Positions 1 to 8,489 of a DNA stretch of 64,000 nt are shown here, piece by piece. Origin of the DNA: Poriferisodalis sp965214215 (GTDB taxonomy: Bacteria > Actinomycetota > Acidimicrobiia > Acidimicrobiales > Poriferisodalaceae). The notes below the pieces were generated by a model, which saw nothing but the letters and a program-made list of their open reading frames with translations, made no database searches and was not told where the DNA came from. The stretch covers positions 2,232,001 to 2,296,000 of the forward strand of contig NZ_CBDCBD010000003.1 of the NCBI RefSeq assembly GCF_965214215.1, read 5' to 3'. The first letter of the stretch is position 1. Each line of letters starts with the position of its first letter. The position numbers were made by a program, and so were the translations under genes.

Positions 1-26
1 GTGGATTCGTCTGGTGTGTCGGTCAT
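1..26 (-). CDS. possible 5' end of a divergent gene, partial
   Basis: On the minus strand an ATG at 26-24 is preceded by a purine-rich GACGGGAC and followed by codons reading M-T-D-T-P-D-E-S before the window ends. If real, it is transcribed away from pyrG. Eight codons are not enough to name it, and it could be chance. The rest of 1-174 holds no other gene I can support and presumably contains the pyrG promoter; I see no strong -10/-35 pair there. Confidence 0.2.
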
Positions 27-174
27 GTTGTCCCGTCCGCTTGGTTGCCCTGTCGGAACGACGATCCCAGCGGGCTCGGTGAGCAGTCGCCGGACGCTCG
101 CAGGGATCGGCCAACACGGTCCGATGCGACGGTAGCTTGATGGCACATGCTCCACAGATCACCCCGACAACCGC

Positions 175-1839
175 GTGGCTAAGCACATATTCGTCACCGG
201 GGGAGTTGCCAGCTCCCTCGGCAAAGGGCTCACCGCAGCGTCGCTCGGCCGCCTGCTCGCTGCCCGCGGCCTGCGGGTCACCATGCAGAAGCTGGACCCG
301 TACATCAACGTCGACCCCGGCACCCTCAACCCCTACGAGCACGGCGAAGTGTTCGTCACCGACGACGGCGGCGAGACCGATCTCGATCTCGGCCATTACG
401 AGCGGTTCATCGACGTATCGCTGACGCGCGACTCGAATGCGACGACCGGTTCGATCTACCAGAAGGTGCTCGCCGACGAGCGGCGGGGTGAATATCTGGG
501 CCGCACGGTGCAGGTCATCCCGCACATCACCGACGAGATCAAAGAGCGCATCCGCAAGCTGGCCGCCAGCGACGTGGACGTGGTCATCACCGAGGTAGGC
601 GGCACGGTCGGCGACATCGAGATCTTGCCGTTCCTGGAGGCGATCCGTCAGATGCGTCTCGAGGTCGGTCGGCAGAACATCTGCTACGTCCATGTCACGT
701 TGGTGCCGTTCATCGGCCCGTCGGGTGAGCAGAAGACCAAGCCCACCCAGCACTCGGTCACCGAGCTGCGCAGTCGCGGCGTGCAGCCCGACGCCATCGT
801 GCTGCGCAGCGAGGGTCCCATCGAGGACGGCCTGCGCAACAAGATCTCCAATCTCAGCGATGTCGAGCTCGCGGGCGTGGTGAACGCCCCAGACTCGTCG
901 GTCCTCTATGAGATCCCGATGGTGCTGCGCGCCGAGGGACTCGACAGTTTCCTGTGCGGGATCCTTGGATTCGAAGACGTCGAGCCCGACCTGGCTGAGT
1001 GGGAAGCGATGCTCGCACGCATCAAGGCGCCCCAGGCGACAGTGCGCATCGGCATCATCGGTAAGTACGTGACCCTGCCCGATGCCTACCTGTCCGTCGT
1101 GGAGTCGCTCCGCCATGCGGCCTCCTACCACGGCGTGGAGGTCGACGTCGAGTGGATTCACTCCCCCGAAATTGAGGGCCTGCTCGCCGCGGGGAGGCTG
1201 CGGCACCTCGATGGAATGGTGATACCGGGAGGGTTCGGCTCGCGCGGCATCGAAGGCAAAATCGCTGCGGCTGCCTATTCGCGTGAGCATGACATCCCGT
1301 GCTTGGGGCTCTGCTTGGGACTGCAGGTCATGGTCATCGAGTTCTGCCGCAACGAGCTGGGCCTGCTGGGTGCCAACTCGACCGAGTTCGATGCCAACAC
1401 GCTGCACCCGGTCATCGACCTCATGCATGCGCAGCGAGGCATCCAGGACAAGGGCGGCACGATGCGGCTCGGTGCCTACGTGGCCCGGCTGGCGCCGCGC
1501 AGCCGCGTGGCTGCCATGTACGGCGACACGCTGGTCAATGAGCGGCACCGGCACCGCTATGAGGTGAACAGTGCCTACCGCCAGCGGATGGAGCAAGGCG
1601 GCCTGCAGTGCAGCGGGCTGTCGCCTGACGGGCGGTTGGCGGAGTTCATCGAGCTGGACGGTCACGCGTTCTGGGTGGGCACCCAAGCACACCCGGAATT
1701 CAAGAGCCGGCCGAACCGCCCCGCACCGCTGTTCTGCGGTCTGGTGGGCGCTGCGCTGGCTCGTGCCGAGGGACGCAACCCGCAGCTGCTGCCTGCAGCT
1801 ACCGGTACCGCACCGCTGGGCGCTGAACCGCTGGCCTAG
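175..1839 (+). CDS. pyrG: CTP synthase (glutamine-hydrolysing)
   Basis: Converts UTP to CTP with ATP and ammonia taken from glutamine; last step of de novo pyrimidine nucleotide synthesis in the cytoplasm. The 554-residue product has the normal family length. The N-terminal amidoligase domain opens directly with the KHIFVTGGVASSLGKG signature, which fixes the start at the GTG at 175. The C-terminal class I glutamine amidotransferase domain carries the nucleophile Cys380 in GLCLGLQ and the His506/Glu508 pair in AHPEFKSRP. Its upstream position before xerD matches the pyrG-xerD order common in actinobacteria. An overlapping frame starting at 137 is a shadow. Identity is certain. Confidence 0.98.
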   Translation: MAKHIFVTGGVASSLGKGLTAASLGRLLAARGLRVTMQKLDPYINVDPGTLNPYEHGEVFVTDDGGETDLDLGHYERFIDVSLTRDSNATTGSIYQKVLADERRGEYLGRTVQVIPHITDEIKERIRKLAASDVDVVITEVGGTVGDIEILPFLEAIRQMRLEVGRQNICYVHVTLVPFIGPSGEQKTKPTQHSVTELRSRGVQPDAIVLRSEGPIEDGLRNKISNLSDVELAGVVNAPDSSVLYEIPMVLRAEGLDSFLCGILGFEDVEPDLAEWEAMLARIKAPQATVRIGIIGKYVTLPDAYLSVVESLRHAASYHGVEVDVEWIHSPEIEGLLAAGRLRHLDGMVIPGGFGSRGIEGKIAAAAYSREHDIPCLGLCLGLQVMVIEFCRNELGLLGANSTEFDANTLHPVIDLMHAQRGIQDKGGTMRLGAYVARLAPRSRVAAMYGDTLVNERHRHRYEVNSAYRQRMEQGGLQCSGLSPDGRLAEFIELDGHAFWVGTQAHPEFKSRPNRPAPLFCGLVGAALARAEGRNPQLLPAATGTAPLGAEPLA

Positions 1840-1903
1840 ACCAGCGTTTCGCTCTGGTGCATTCTTGACCTGCGTCGGCGCAGGCTGGCACATTGGATAG
1901 GCG

Positions 1904-2830
1904 ATGCCCGCTGCCCTGGCCATGGAAGCCGAGGACTATCTGGGCTGGTTGTCCAACGAGCGGGGACGGTCAGCGCGAACCGTAGCGTCGTACCGCGCCG
2001 ACCTCGCCGGTTTCGCGGCGTGGCTCGAGGCACGAGGCACCGATTTGCTCGGCGCCAGCTCCGCGGACATTGCGGCCTACTTGGCGCACCTGCGCGACGA
2101 TCTCGGTCGGGCAGCTTCGACTGCGGCTCGGGCTGCGGTCAGCCTGCGCGGTCTCTACCGGTTCCTGGTGGCCGAGGACTTGGCCTCGACCGACCCCGCC
2201 GGTGCGCTCGACATGCCCCGTGCACCTGCCGGCCTGCCCCGGGCATTGCGGCGCGACCAGATCTTCGGGCTGCTGGCCTCACCGGTGGGCGACAGCCCGC
2301 TGGCGCGGCGAGACCGGGCGATGCTCGAGGTGCTGTACGGCATGGGCCTGCGGGCGAGCGAGCTGACGGCGCTGTCGCTGGGCGACGTCGACCTCGACGA
2401 GCGGCTCATGCGGGTGTGGGGCAAGGGCGGCAAGGAGCGGGTCGTGCCGGTGGGGCGTCACGCCGCCGATGCCGTGGGGGAGTGGCTGAGCGGAGCTGGA
2501 CGCGGCGCGGTTGAACCGCCCGCCTGGCGCACCCGCGACGATGCCGCAGCACTGTTCCTCAACGCTCGGGGACGGCGGATAACGCGCCAAGGCGTGTGGC
2601 TGATCGTGCGCCGTCACGGAGACCGTGTCGGTCTCGGACCCGACCAGCTGACGACCCACGTGCTGCGCCATTCGTGCGCCACCCACATGCTCGACGGCGG
2701 CGCGGACATCCGCAGCGTGCAGGAGCTGCTCGGCCACGCCTCCATCACGAGCACACAGCGCTACACCGCCGTCTCCCAAGAACGGCTGACCGAGGTATAC
2801 CGCCAAGCACACCCCCGCGCCCGCTATTGA
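1904..2830 (+). CDS. xerD: tyrosine recombinase XerD/XerC type
   Basis: Site-specific recombinase that resolves chromosome dimers at dif, normally acting with a partner Xer protein. The 308-residue protein has the N-terminal SAM-like core-binding domain (about 8-95) and a C-terminal catalytic domain with the full active set: Arg150, Lys174, His252-x-x-Arg255, His278 and nucleophile Tyr287. Length and position 64 bp after pyrG fit the housekeeping XerD of actinobacteria rather than a phage integrase. An ATG six codons downstream (1922) is an alternative start. XerC and XerD are hard to separate by eye; the symbol rests on gene order. Confidence 0.92.
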   Translation: MPAALAMEAEDYLGWLSNERGRSARTVASYRADLAGFAAWLEARGTDLLGASSADIAAYLAHLRDDLGRAASTAARAAVSLRGLYRFLVAEDLASTDPAGALDMPRAPAGLPRALRRDQIFGLLASPVGDSPLARRDRAMLEVLYGMGLRASELTALSLGDVDLDERLMRVWGKGGKERVVPVGRHAADAVGEWLSGAGRGAVEPPAWRTRDDAAALFLNARGRRITRQGVWLIVRRHGDRVGLGPDQLTTHVLRHSCATHMLDGGADIRSVQELLGHASITSTQRYTAVSQERLTEVYRQAHPRARY

Positions 2831-2928
2831 TCTTCGGCGCGTGGGCTGCGTGCTGCAGGGCATCCGTTCTGCCAACGATGACGGCTCGTTGGACCGGTTA
2901 CCGGTGGCCGCCGGCTGGCCGAGCCCCG

Positions 2929-4398
2929 TCAGGGACTCCGTGCAGCGACGTGTGCACTGCTGGATTCGCGGCCCGGCGGGTCGGCGTTGCGGGGTTCGGG
3001 TGGCTGGAGTCGGGGGCGGCCGTCGCATGCGGTGCGGATCTTGCGGCCGTGGCGGTGCACGTCTTTGTGGCATGGCTCGCAGAGCGATGCGAGGTTGGCG
3101 ATGTCGGTGAGGCCGCCGTTGTCGTAGTAGTCGATGTGGTGGGCTTGGGTGTGTTCGGGCGTGAGTTCGCAGCCGATGCAGCCGCGGTCGCGTGCTGCGA
3201 GCACGAGCCGTTGGGCGTCGTTGGCGTTGCGTGTGCGTCCCAGTGCGAGTTGTGACCAGTCGGCGGAGAACATGGCGGGCAGCACGTTGGCGTTGAGGCC
3301 GTACTCGGCGAGCATCTGCGCTGACATGGGAGTGCCGTCGTCGAGGCGGGGGTTGGCGAGCCGGTCGCTGGTGATGTCGTAGTCGGCGATGATGAGCAGG
3401 TTGGTCGCGAAGCGTCGGGCTGTCTCGTCGCCCAGCACCAGCTCGCACAGGGCGTCAGCGGTGAGCTGCGCCCGAGTCGCAGCGTCGCCGTCGTCGTGAG
3501 GGTTGTTGTCGGCGTGGCGTCGCCGTGTCGAGCGCACCGCGGCTTGCAGGGCGTCGCTGAGCTGGCGTCCGGTGAGGAAGTCGAGCTTGCCGTGCAGGTG
3601 CCACATGCCGTCGTCGCCGATCCGCAGCGACGCCGAGCGCTCATGTCGCTGCAGTGCCAGCTCCGCGTCGGCGGGGCTGAGATGTTGGGCGGCGGCCTCG
3701 GCTGCGAGTTCGTCTGCGATCGCCAAGCTGTAGTTCGCGAGCGGGTGACGGGCGATCGTGTCGGAGGGATACGTGCGGGCGAGTTCGAGGAAGTCGTGTT
3801 CGCTGCGGCGGTGCTTCTTGGGTGCTTCGCGGGCGATCACTTTGGCGTGGGACATATGGATCTCGCCGGCTTGCATCGCGTCGAGCGTTTCGGTGAAGCC
3901 CTCTAAGACCAGGCTTTGGGCGAGGCGGGTCTCGCTGCGGGCCTGCGCGCAGTTCATGCGTGTCTGGTCGCGCAGCACGTACGCGGCGGCTTGTGCGCCG
4001 TAACGCGACGTCATCTCGCCTACCGCTGCCAGATAGCGGCCCTCGACGCGGGCACGCTCAGCGGTCAACTCGACCAGCAGATCCGTGAGCTTGTCGACAT
4101 TCAGCGTATCCAGGGCGGCATCGCAACTCGCCGCGTTGCCGCCGACAATCGCGCCGTCAGCGGCGCCATCGCGCTGCTCGCCAACCGCTGGGGCCGAGAC
4201 CGCGCCCAGCGATCTGCTGCGACAGCCGGCCGAACCGGTTGCATCTTCGAATGGCCCCAATTCGCCGCCGGTCCACACCGCAGTCGGGTCCGGCCACGCC
4301 GACCCGACGGCAGGGGGCCACCCAGACGCAGTGTCGGCGCCGGCTTCGGGTGTCTCCACATAGTCGGGAGCGAGTTCTCGCACGACATCGCCGAACAT
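2929..4398 (-). CDS. DUF222 / HNH endonuclease, 13E12-type, copy A
   Basis: Member of the DUF222-HNH family, called 13E12 repeat proteins in mycobacteria; their biological role is not settled. The product (489 aa from the ATG at 4398) has a low-complexity Ala/Asp/Gly N-terminal linker, an alpha-helical DUF222 region, and a C-terminal HNH motif containing C-x-x-C, HHIDYYDNGG and C-x-x-CH, the arrangement of a metal-dependent nuclease. A near-identical second copy lies at 41282-42793. A promoter-like -35/-10 pair ends six bases before the ATG, suggesting a leaderless message; the open frame also extends to a TTG at 4449, which I consider less likely. It sits just downstream of xerD, where mycobacteria also carry a 13E12-family gene. 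Confidence 0.85.
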   Translation of the reverse strand: MFGDVVRELAPDYVETPEAGADTASGWPPAVGSAWPDPTAVWTGGELGPFEDATGSAGCRSRSLGAVSAPAVGEQRDGAADGAIVGGNAASCDAALDTLNVDKLTDLLVELTAERARVEGRYLAAVGEMTSRYGAQAAAYVLRDQTRMNCAQARSETRLAQSLVLEGFTETLDAMQAGEIHMSHAKVIAREAPKKHRRSEHDFLELARTYPSDTIARHPLANYSLAIADELAAEAAAQHLSPADAELALQRHERSASLRIGDDGMWHLHGKLDFLTGRQLSDALQAAVRSTRRRHADNNPHDDGDAATRAQLTADALCELVLGDETARRFATNLLIIADYDITSDRLANPRLDDGTPMSAQMLAEYGLNANVLPAMFSADWSQLALGRTRNANDAQRLVLAARDRGCIGCELTPEHTQAHHIDYYDNGGLTDIANLASLCEPCHKDVHRHGRKIRTACDGRPRLQPPEPRNADPPGRESSSAHVAARSP

Positions 4399-4451
4399 GA
4401 ATAGAGCATACACACGTTTGTAACGAAAAGCAAACACTCGCGCGTACAAAT
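2975..4451 (-). repeat. long dispersed direct repeat, copy A
   Basis: About 1.48 kb nearly identical to 41295-42846, in the same orientation. It covers almost all of the DUF222/HNH gene and its promoter. Identity begins at GGCGGGTCGGCG and ends at CGCGTACAAAT just beyond the promoter. Copy B is about 75 bp longer because of extra sequence in the linker-coding part. I see no terminal inverted repeats or target-site duplication. Confidence 0.85.
4405..4433 (-). promoter_or_regulatory. promoter of DUF222/HNH copy A, probably leaderless
   Basis: Minus strand: -35 TTGCTT (4433-4428), 17-bp spacer, -10 TATGCT (4410-4405), then six bases to the ATG at 4398. That spacing puts the predicted transcription start at the start codon. 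The same element is conserved in copy B. Inferred from sequence only. Confidence 0.5.
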
Positions 4452-4508
4452 TTCAGGAAATTGCGCGATGCGTGCGTGACGACTGGTGGATTCACCACAA
4501 TTCAGGTT

Positions 4509-4583
4509 GTATATAATGATGTTCTAGTAATATACGATATATTGCATATTATGCCAGCGGTCATGCATCGACGGATATATATC
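4509..4583 (+). promoter_or_regulatory. AT-rich promoter/operator region of vapBC
   Basis: A markedly AT-rich stretch in otherwise high-GC DNA. It holds a perfect -10 hexamer TATAAT (4512-4517), an inverted repeat GTATAT/ATATAC (4509-4514 and 4530-4535), an 11-base palindrome GCATA-T-TATGC (4544-4554) and a 10-base palindrome GATATATATC (4574-4583). Such dyads before an antitoxin gene are typical binding sites for autoregulating VapB or VapBC. The -35 is not clear. Confidence 0.5.
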
Positions 4584-4612
4584 AAATGGCTTATCTGGAT
4601 ATACTGCCGCTC

Positions 4613-4819
4613 GTGACGAAGCGGCTCATAGACATCGACGACGCACTGCTGGAACAGGCACGGCAGTTGACCGGCGCCGCCACCATGAAGGACACCGTGA
4701 ATGCCGCGTTACGGCACACCGTGGAGGCAGAGCTGCGCCTCAGGCACGTACGCCGTCTCACGGACCTTGATGGCACAGATCTTGCCGATGAAGGCGTGAT
4801 GGCCGCCGCGTGGCGTTGA
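4613..4819 (+). CDS. vapB: VapB-type antitoxin
   Basis: Small antitoxin predicted to bind and neutralise the PIN ribonuclease encoded next to it and to repress its own promoter. From the GTG at 4613 the 68-residue protein reads TKRLIDIDDALLEQARQLTG and continues with a helix containing KDTVNAALR, the form seen in VapB antitoxins with an N-terminal DNA-binding region. The open frame also reaches an ATG at 4586, adding nine residues; I prefer 4613 because family members start two or three residues before this motif. Its stop overlaps the start of vapC by ten bases, implying translational coupling. Confidence 0.8.
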   Translation: MTKRLIDIDDALLEQARQLTGAATMKDTVNAALRHTVEAELRLRHVRRLTDLDGTDLADEGVMAAAWR

Positions 4820-5226
4820 GACCGCTGTTCCTGGCGGACAAGAGCGCGCTGGCGCGCATGCACCATGACGAGGTCGCGAACCGCCTCTCGCCCCTGATTG
4901 TCGATGGCTACGTGGCGACATGTCCCATCGTCGATCTTGAGGTCCTGTACAGCGCTCGCTCACTGCACGACTACGAGTCGATCGCAGCGGAACGTCGCGC
5001 CATGACGTCGTTTCCGATCACCGAGGTGATCACCTCGCGGGCGCTGGAAATTCAGCATCAGCTAGCGCGACGCGGTCAGCACAGGGTCGCACTGCCGGAC
5101 TTGTTGATCGCCGCAGTCGCCGAGCGCAACGGCCTGACGGTCCTTCACTACGACGCCGACTACGAACTCATTGCTGCGTTGACTGGCCAGCAGACCGAGT
5201 GGATCGTGCCCCGGGGTTCGCTCTGA
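4810..5226 (+). CDS. vapC: PIN-domain toxin VapC
   Basis: Predicted Mg-dependent ribonuclease toxin of a type II toxin-antitoxin pair. The 138-residue product is a single PIN domain with the expected acidic residues: Asp10 (LADKS), Glu44 (DLEVLY), Asp97 (LPDLLIAAVA) and Asp115 or Asp117 (HYDADYE). It starts at a GTG inside the end of vapB, as is usual for such pairs. VapC toxins often cut tRNA or rRNA, but the target cannot be read from sequence. Forty-six bases separate it from the next gene. Confidence 0.88.
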   Translation: MALRPLFLADKSALARMHHDEVANRLSPLIVDGYVATCPIVDLEVLYSARSLHDYESIAAERRAMTSFPITEVITSRALEIQHQLARRGQHRVALPDLLIAAVAERNGLTVLHYDADYELIAALTGQQTEWIVPRGSL

Positions 5227-5272
5227 CCTCAACGATTTCCGCATCACATGAACAGGCCCCTAGCCTGACTCG

Positions 5273-6604
5273 GTGCGCGCCGCTCCCGGTCGGAGTTCGA
5301 TGACGGCGGTGATCGTCGCTGGCAGCATCGTGACAGCGGTCACCTTGGGCGTGCGAGCCACGATGGGGCTCTTTCCCGACGAGATCGACGCGACGCTCGG
5401 CGTCGGCATCGACACTGTCGGGCTGACCGTCGCCCTCCAGAACCTGATCTGGGGCTTGGGCCAGCCACTCGCCGGCGCCATTGCCGACCGCTTCGGGTCG
5501 GCCCGAGTCTTGCTGGGCGGCGCGCTGACCTACGCCGCGGGGCTGATGGTGATGGCAGGCGCGTCGGGTCCGTTGGGCCTGTACCTCGGTGGCGGATTCG
5601 TGACCGGGTTCGGCATGTCGGCGGCTTCGTTTGCCATCGTGCTGGCCGCGATGGGCAAGCTGGTGGACGAGCAGCGGCGTTCGGTGGCGCTCGGGACTGC
5701 CACCGCGTTCGGGTCGTTCGGCCATTTCGTGCTCGTGCCTTTGGCCGGTGCGCTCATCGGCACGCTCGGCTGGCGCACAACGCTGACATTGCTGGCGATC
5801 ATCGCTGCGTCCATCGTGACGGTGATGCGGCCGCTGCGTACGGCGCCGGCTCGCTCAGCCGGCCCGACCGCCGATCTCGATGTTCGCGATCCGTCTGCAT
5901 CAGCAGGCCATGGCGCCGACGAATATCACGAGCCGCTGCGTTCCGTGCTGAGCCGCGCCGGTCGCCATCGAGGCTACCTCAGGCTCAACTGCGCCTTTTT
6001 CGTCTGCGGATTCCACGTCACCTTCGTCGGCCTGCATCTGCCGAAGTCGCTGACCGACGCCGGTCTCAGCTCCGGTATCGCCACGCTCTCGCTGGCGCTC
6101 ATCGGGCTGACCAACATCTTCGGCGCTTTCGGCGCCGGACTGGCGGGGGCGAGGATCGACAAGAGCCGCTTGCTCATCATCATCTACTGCACCCGTGCCG
6201 TGCTGTTCGCCGGCCTGGTCCTGCTGCCCGCTACGCCGGTCCTGGCGCTGGGATTCGGGCTGGCTTTGGGGGTTGTGTGGCTCGCCAGCGTCCCGCTCAC
6301 CTCCGGGATCGTGCTGGGACAGTTCGGGGCGCGCAACTCCGGCACGCTGTTCGGATTCGTCTTCCTGAGCCACCAACTGGGCGCCTTTGGCGGGGCCTAT
6401 GGGGCTGGGCTGGCGCGCGAGATCACCGGTTCCTACGACCTGTGGTGGTGGCTGGCCGCCGCTCTCGCCGTCGTGGCCGCAGTGCTGCACTTCGGCATCT
6501 CCGAGCACGCCGCCGGCGAGAGCGAAGAACACGGGCGAGCAGCGCCTGGCGCACCGGCGGGAAGCGTCGCCTCGGCGGGCGACGCTGAGACGACACGTCG
6601 ATAG
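5273..6604 (+). CDS. MFS transporter
   Basis: Integral membrane secondary transporter of the major facilitator superfamily. The 443-residue protein shows about twelve hydrophobic segments in two halves separated by a polar loop around residues 190-225. It has a motif-A-like GAIADRFGSARVLLGG between the second and third helices, and a charged C-terminal tail. A GTG at 5273 gives the frame; an ATG at 5300 (MTAVIVAGS) immediately before the first helix is an equally good start. The sequence resembles monocarboxylate or oxalate/formate-type porters only loosely, so no substrate is assigned. It ends 16 bp before the dioxygenase-like gene, so the two are probably co-transcribed and may act on the same compound. 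Confidence 0.85.
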   Translation: MRAAPGRSSMTAVIVAGSIVTAVTLGVRATMGLFPDEIDATLGVGIDTVGLTVALQNLIWGLGQPLAGAIADRFGSARVLLGGALTYAAGLMVMAGASGPLGLYLGGGFVTGFGMSAASFAIVLAAMGKLVDEQRRSVALGTATAFGSFGHFVLVPLAGALIGTLGWRTTLTLLAIIAASIVTVMRPLRTAPARSAGPTADLDVRDPSASAGHGADEYHEPLRSVLSRAGRHRGYLRLNCAFFVCGFHVTFVGLHLPKSLTDAGLSSGIATLSLALIGLTNIFGAFGAGLAGARIDKSRLLIIIYCTRAVLFAGLVLLPATPVLALGFGLALGVVWLASVPLTSGIVLGQFGARNSGTLFGFVFLSHQLGAFGGAYGAGLAREITGSYDLWWWLAAALAVVAAVLHFGISEHAAGESEEHGRAAPGAPAGSVASAGDAETTRR

Positions 6605-6620
6605 CGGTCGGGCGGCGACG

Positions 6621-8342
6621 ATGGCGGACGAGCCTCAGCACAGCCAACCGGCGGGCATGTGTCCGTCTGCGTTCACAGCAGGCGACGACCGCCGGGAGTA
6701 CAACGTTTACGTCGAGACGGCCACCGTTGAGGATGCATGGCCGGACCTGTGCGGCTGGGAGCTGGCAAGCCAGGTCGGGCCGCTGCTCATCAGTGTGGAA
6801 GTCTCGCTGCGGATCTTGGCGGACTGCCTCGAAGAAGCAGGCGTGCGGAGCTACATCAACGACGGCGCAAAAGCCGAGACGATCGTGAAGAGCATCTGCG
6901 CCCAGCTGCAGCTGATCGCCGAATTGGCCGGCGAACACGCCTCGCAGGCCGGAGCGCCCGATGCTGCTGCCGTAGCGCCTCCGCCCGCGGACATGTTCGG
7001 GCCTCCGTCGAACGAGTCCAGCTGGCACCGCGTCGTCGAACTCGCGGATCGAGTCCCTCGAGGCGCCGACTTGCTGTCGCAGATGCGCATGCGTCTCGCA
7101 TTCGCCGCCGAAGCAATCGGCTTCGACCTCGGAATCGGGCGCGGTGGGGTCGGCGCTGGCGAAGCGGCAACGGCGACTCGAACGCTCGACTACGACCGCT
7201 GGATCCGTCCGCTCGACGTGCACGGGCTCTACACGCCGGACCGTCGCGCCCTCTACGTCGAAGACCCGATCTTCGTGAGAGTGCATCAAGCCTGCGAAGG
7301 CATCCTCGAAGCCATGCTGGTCGAGCTCGACAAGGTTGAGGCAGCGCTGTTCGTCGGCGACTATCCCTCCGCTGAGCGCCATGTGCTGATGGCGGCGCGC
7401 TGCTGTGCGCCTTTCGAGGCCACCATCGTGTTGCTGGGGGAGATGAGCCAACTCGACTATGCGCCGCTTCGCACGGCGTTGCGTGACGCCAGCGGCGCCC
7501 AGTCGGCTCGCGGTCAGGCACGACGCCGGGTGGTCAAGGACCACTTCTGGCTGTTCCGCCAGCAGCTTCGCCACCGCGGACTCGACTGCCTGACCGTGCT
7601 GGTCGACCCGTCGGGCCACGTCCCCGAGTACCGCCTGCTGCAGGCATTCAAGTTGCTTGGGCGCGCCATCAACCAGACCATGTCCGCTCACGCTCATCTC
7701 GTGTACAACGTGCTCGGCTCGGCGGTGAACGGCACGCTGGGCGCTCGTGTGCTGTCGCTGGGCCAGGTCGCCTCGTATCCGCTGCTGCCCGAGATCACCG
7801 ATGCGCTCGACAAGGTGACGCTGTGGACGGCGCTGCGCTACGCCGACCACTCGGGCATCGTCATCCACCAGCAAGAGCAAGCACACGGGCTGCGTGAGAA
7901 GTACGAGCCGACGTACCCCGCCGAACCTTGCGACGCTGCATTGATGGACCGCACTATCGAGCAGTACTTCGCGGCCATCGCGCAGCAGGACAAGGAGGCC
8001 TGGAAGGCAACCTTCTCCGACGTCTTCCACTTCGAGGACCCCAAGGGCACCAAGCCCTACGTGTCGGAGAACAACCTCGACAACTTCTTCCGCAACTTCA
8101 TCCAAGCCTTCCCCGAAGTGCATTCGGCGTCGCACTCAGTGACCGAACGCAGTGATAACTCCGCAACGGCGCAGTGGAGCATCGAGGCGGCATCGTTCAT
8201 GAAAGGCATCGATGCCAGCTTCAGCGGCTCAGAAGCCTTCTGGTTCGACCCGAACGGCAAGATCGTCGTCGCGTTCGCCGAATGGGATCCAGCAGCCTTG
8301 GCCGAACGGATGATGGACCAGTACCGGTCATCGCTGCGCTGA
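6621..8342 (+). CDS. tryptophan 2,3-dioxygenase-like / SnoaL-like fusion
   Basis: A 573-residue protein I place in the tryptophan 2,3-dioxygenase (TDO) superfamily of heme enzymes, fused to a C-terminal SnoaL/NTF2-like domain. Around residue 222, FVRVHQACEGILEAMLVELD lines up with the TDO stretch holding the distal His. LDYAPLR and ASGAQS follow where TDOs have the substrate-contacting Arg and SGFQS. Near residue 357, AHAHLVYNVLG then NGTLG matches the proximal heme-His region, with His357 in the ligand position. From about 440 the protein reads as a SnoaL-like barrel (TIEQYFAAIAQQDKEAW). The ATG at 6621 is chosen because the open frame before it overlaps the transporter. TDO itself is about 280-400 aa, so the extra domain and N-terminal extension are unusual. 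Substrate unknown; a tryptophan or indole-type compound is an inference. Confidence 0.7.
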   Translation: MADEPQHSQPAGMCPSAFTAGDDRREYNVYVETATVEDAWPDLCGWELASQVGPLLISVEVSLRILADCLEEAGVRSYINDGAKAETIVKSICAQLQLIAELAGEHASQAGAPDAAAVAPPPADMFGPPSNESSWHRVVELADRVPRGADLLSQMRMRLAFAAEAIGFDLGIGRGGVGAGEAATATRTLDYDRWIRPLDVHGLYTPDRRALYVEDPIFVRVHQACEGILEAMLVELDKVEAALFVGDYPSAERHVLMAARCCAPFEATIVLLGEMSQLDYAPLRTALRDASGAQSARGQARRRVVKDHFWLFRQQLRHRGLDCLTVLVDPSGHVPEYRLLQAFKLLGRAINQTMSAHAHLVYNVLGSAVNGTLGARVLSLGQVASYPLLPEITDALDKVTLWTALRYADHSGIVIHQQEQAHGLREKYEPTYPAEPCDAALMDRTIEQYFAAIAQQDKEAWKATFSDVFHFEDPKGTKPYVSENNLDNFFRNFIQAFPEVHSASHSVTERSDNSATAQWSIEAASFMKGIDASFSGSEAFWFDPNGKIVVAFAEWDPAALAERMMDQYRSSLR

Positions 8343-8489
8343 CTGTGTTTTCCCGCAGCAGCGGCACGTCGCCGGGACGGTGCCTGATACCTGCTCGGCG
8401 TCGCGAACCATCGCTAGGCGGCGCCGGATGTTGCGTCGGCCGCACAGTCCCCTGCAGGTGATTTCGACCCTGTTGCGTGGCAGGCTCCG

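Noticed and set aside
2279..3448. Long minus-strand ORF over the xerD 3' end and HNH gene
   Set aside because: Low-complexity Arg/Pro/His translation typical of a shadow frame in high-GC DNA.
6387..6620. Extension of the dioxygenase-like ORF into the MFS gene
   Set aside because: It would overlap more than 200 bases of a clear transporter; the ATG at 6621 gives a sensible start.
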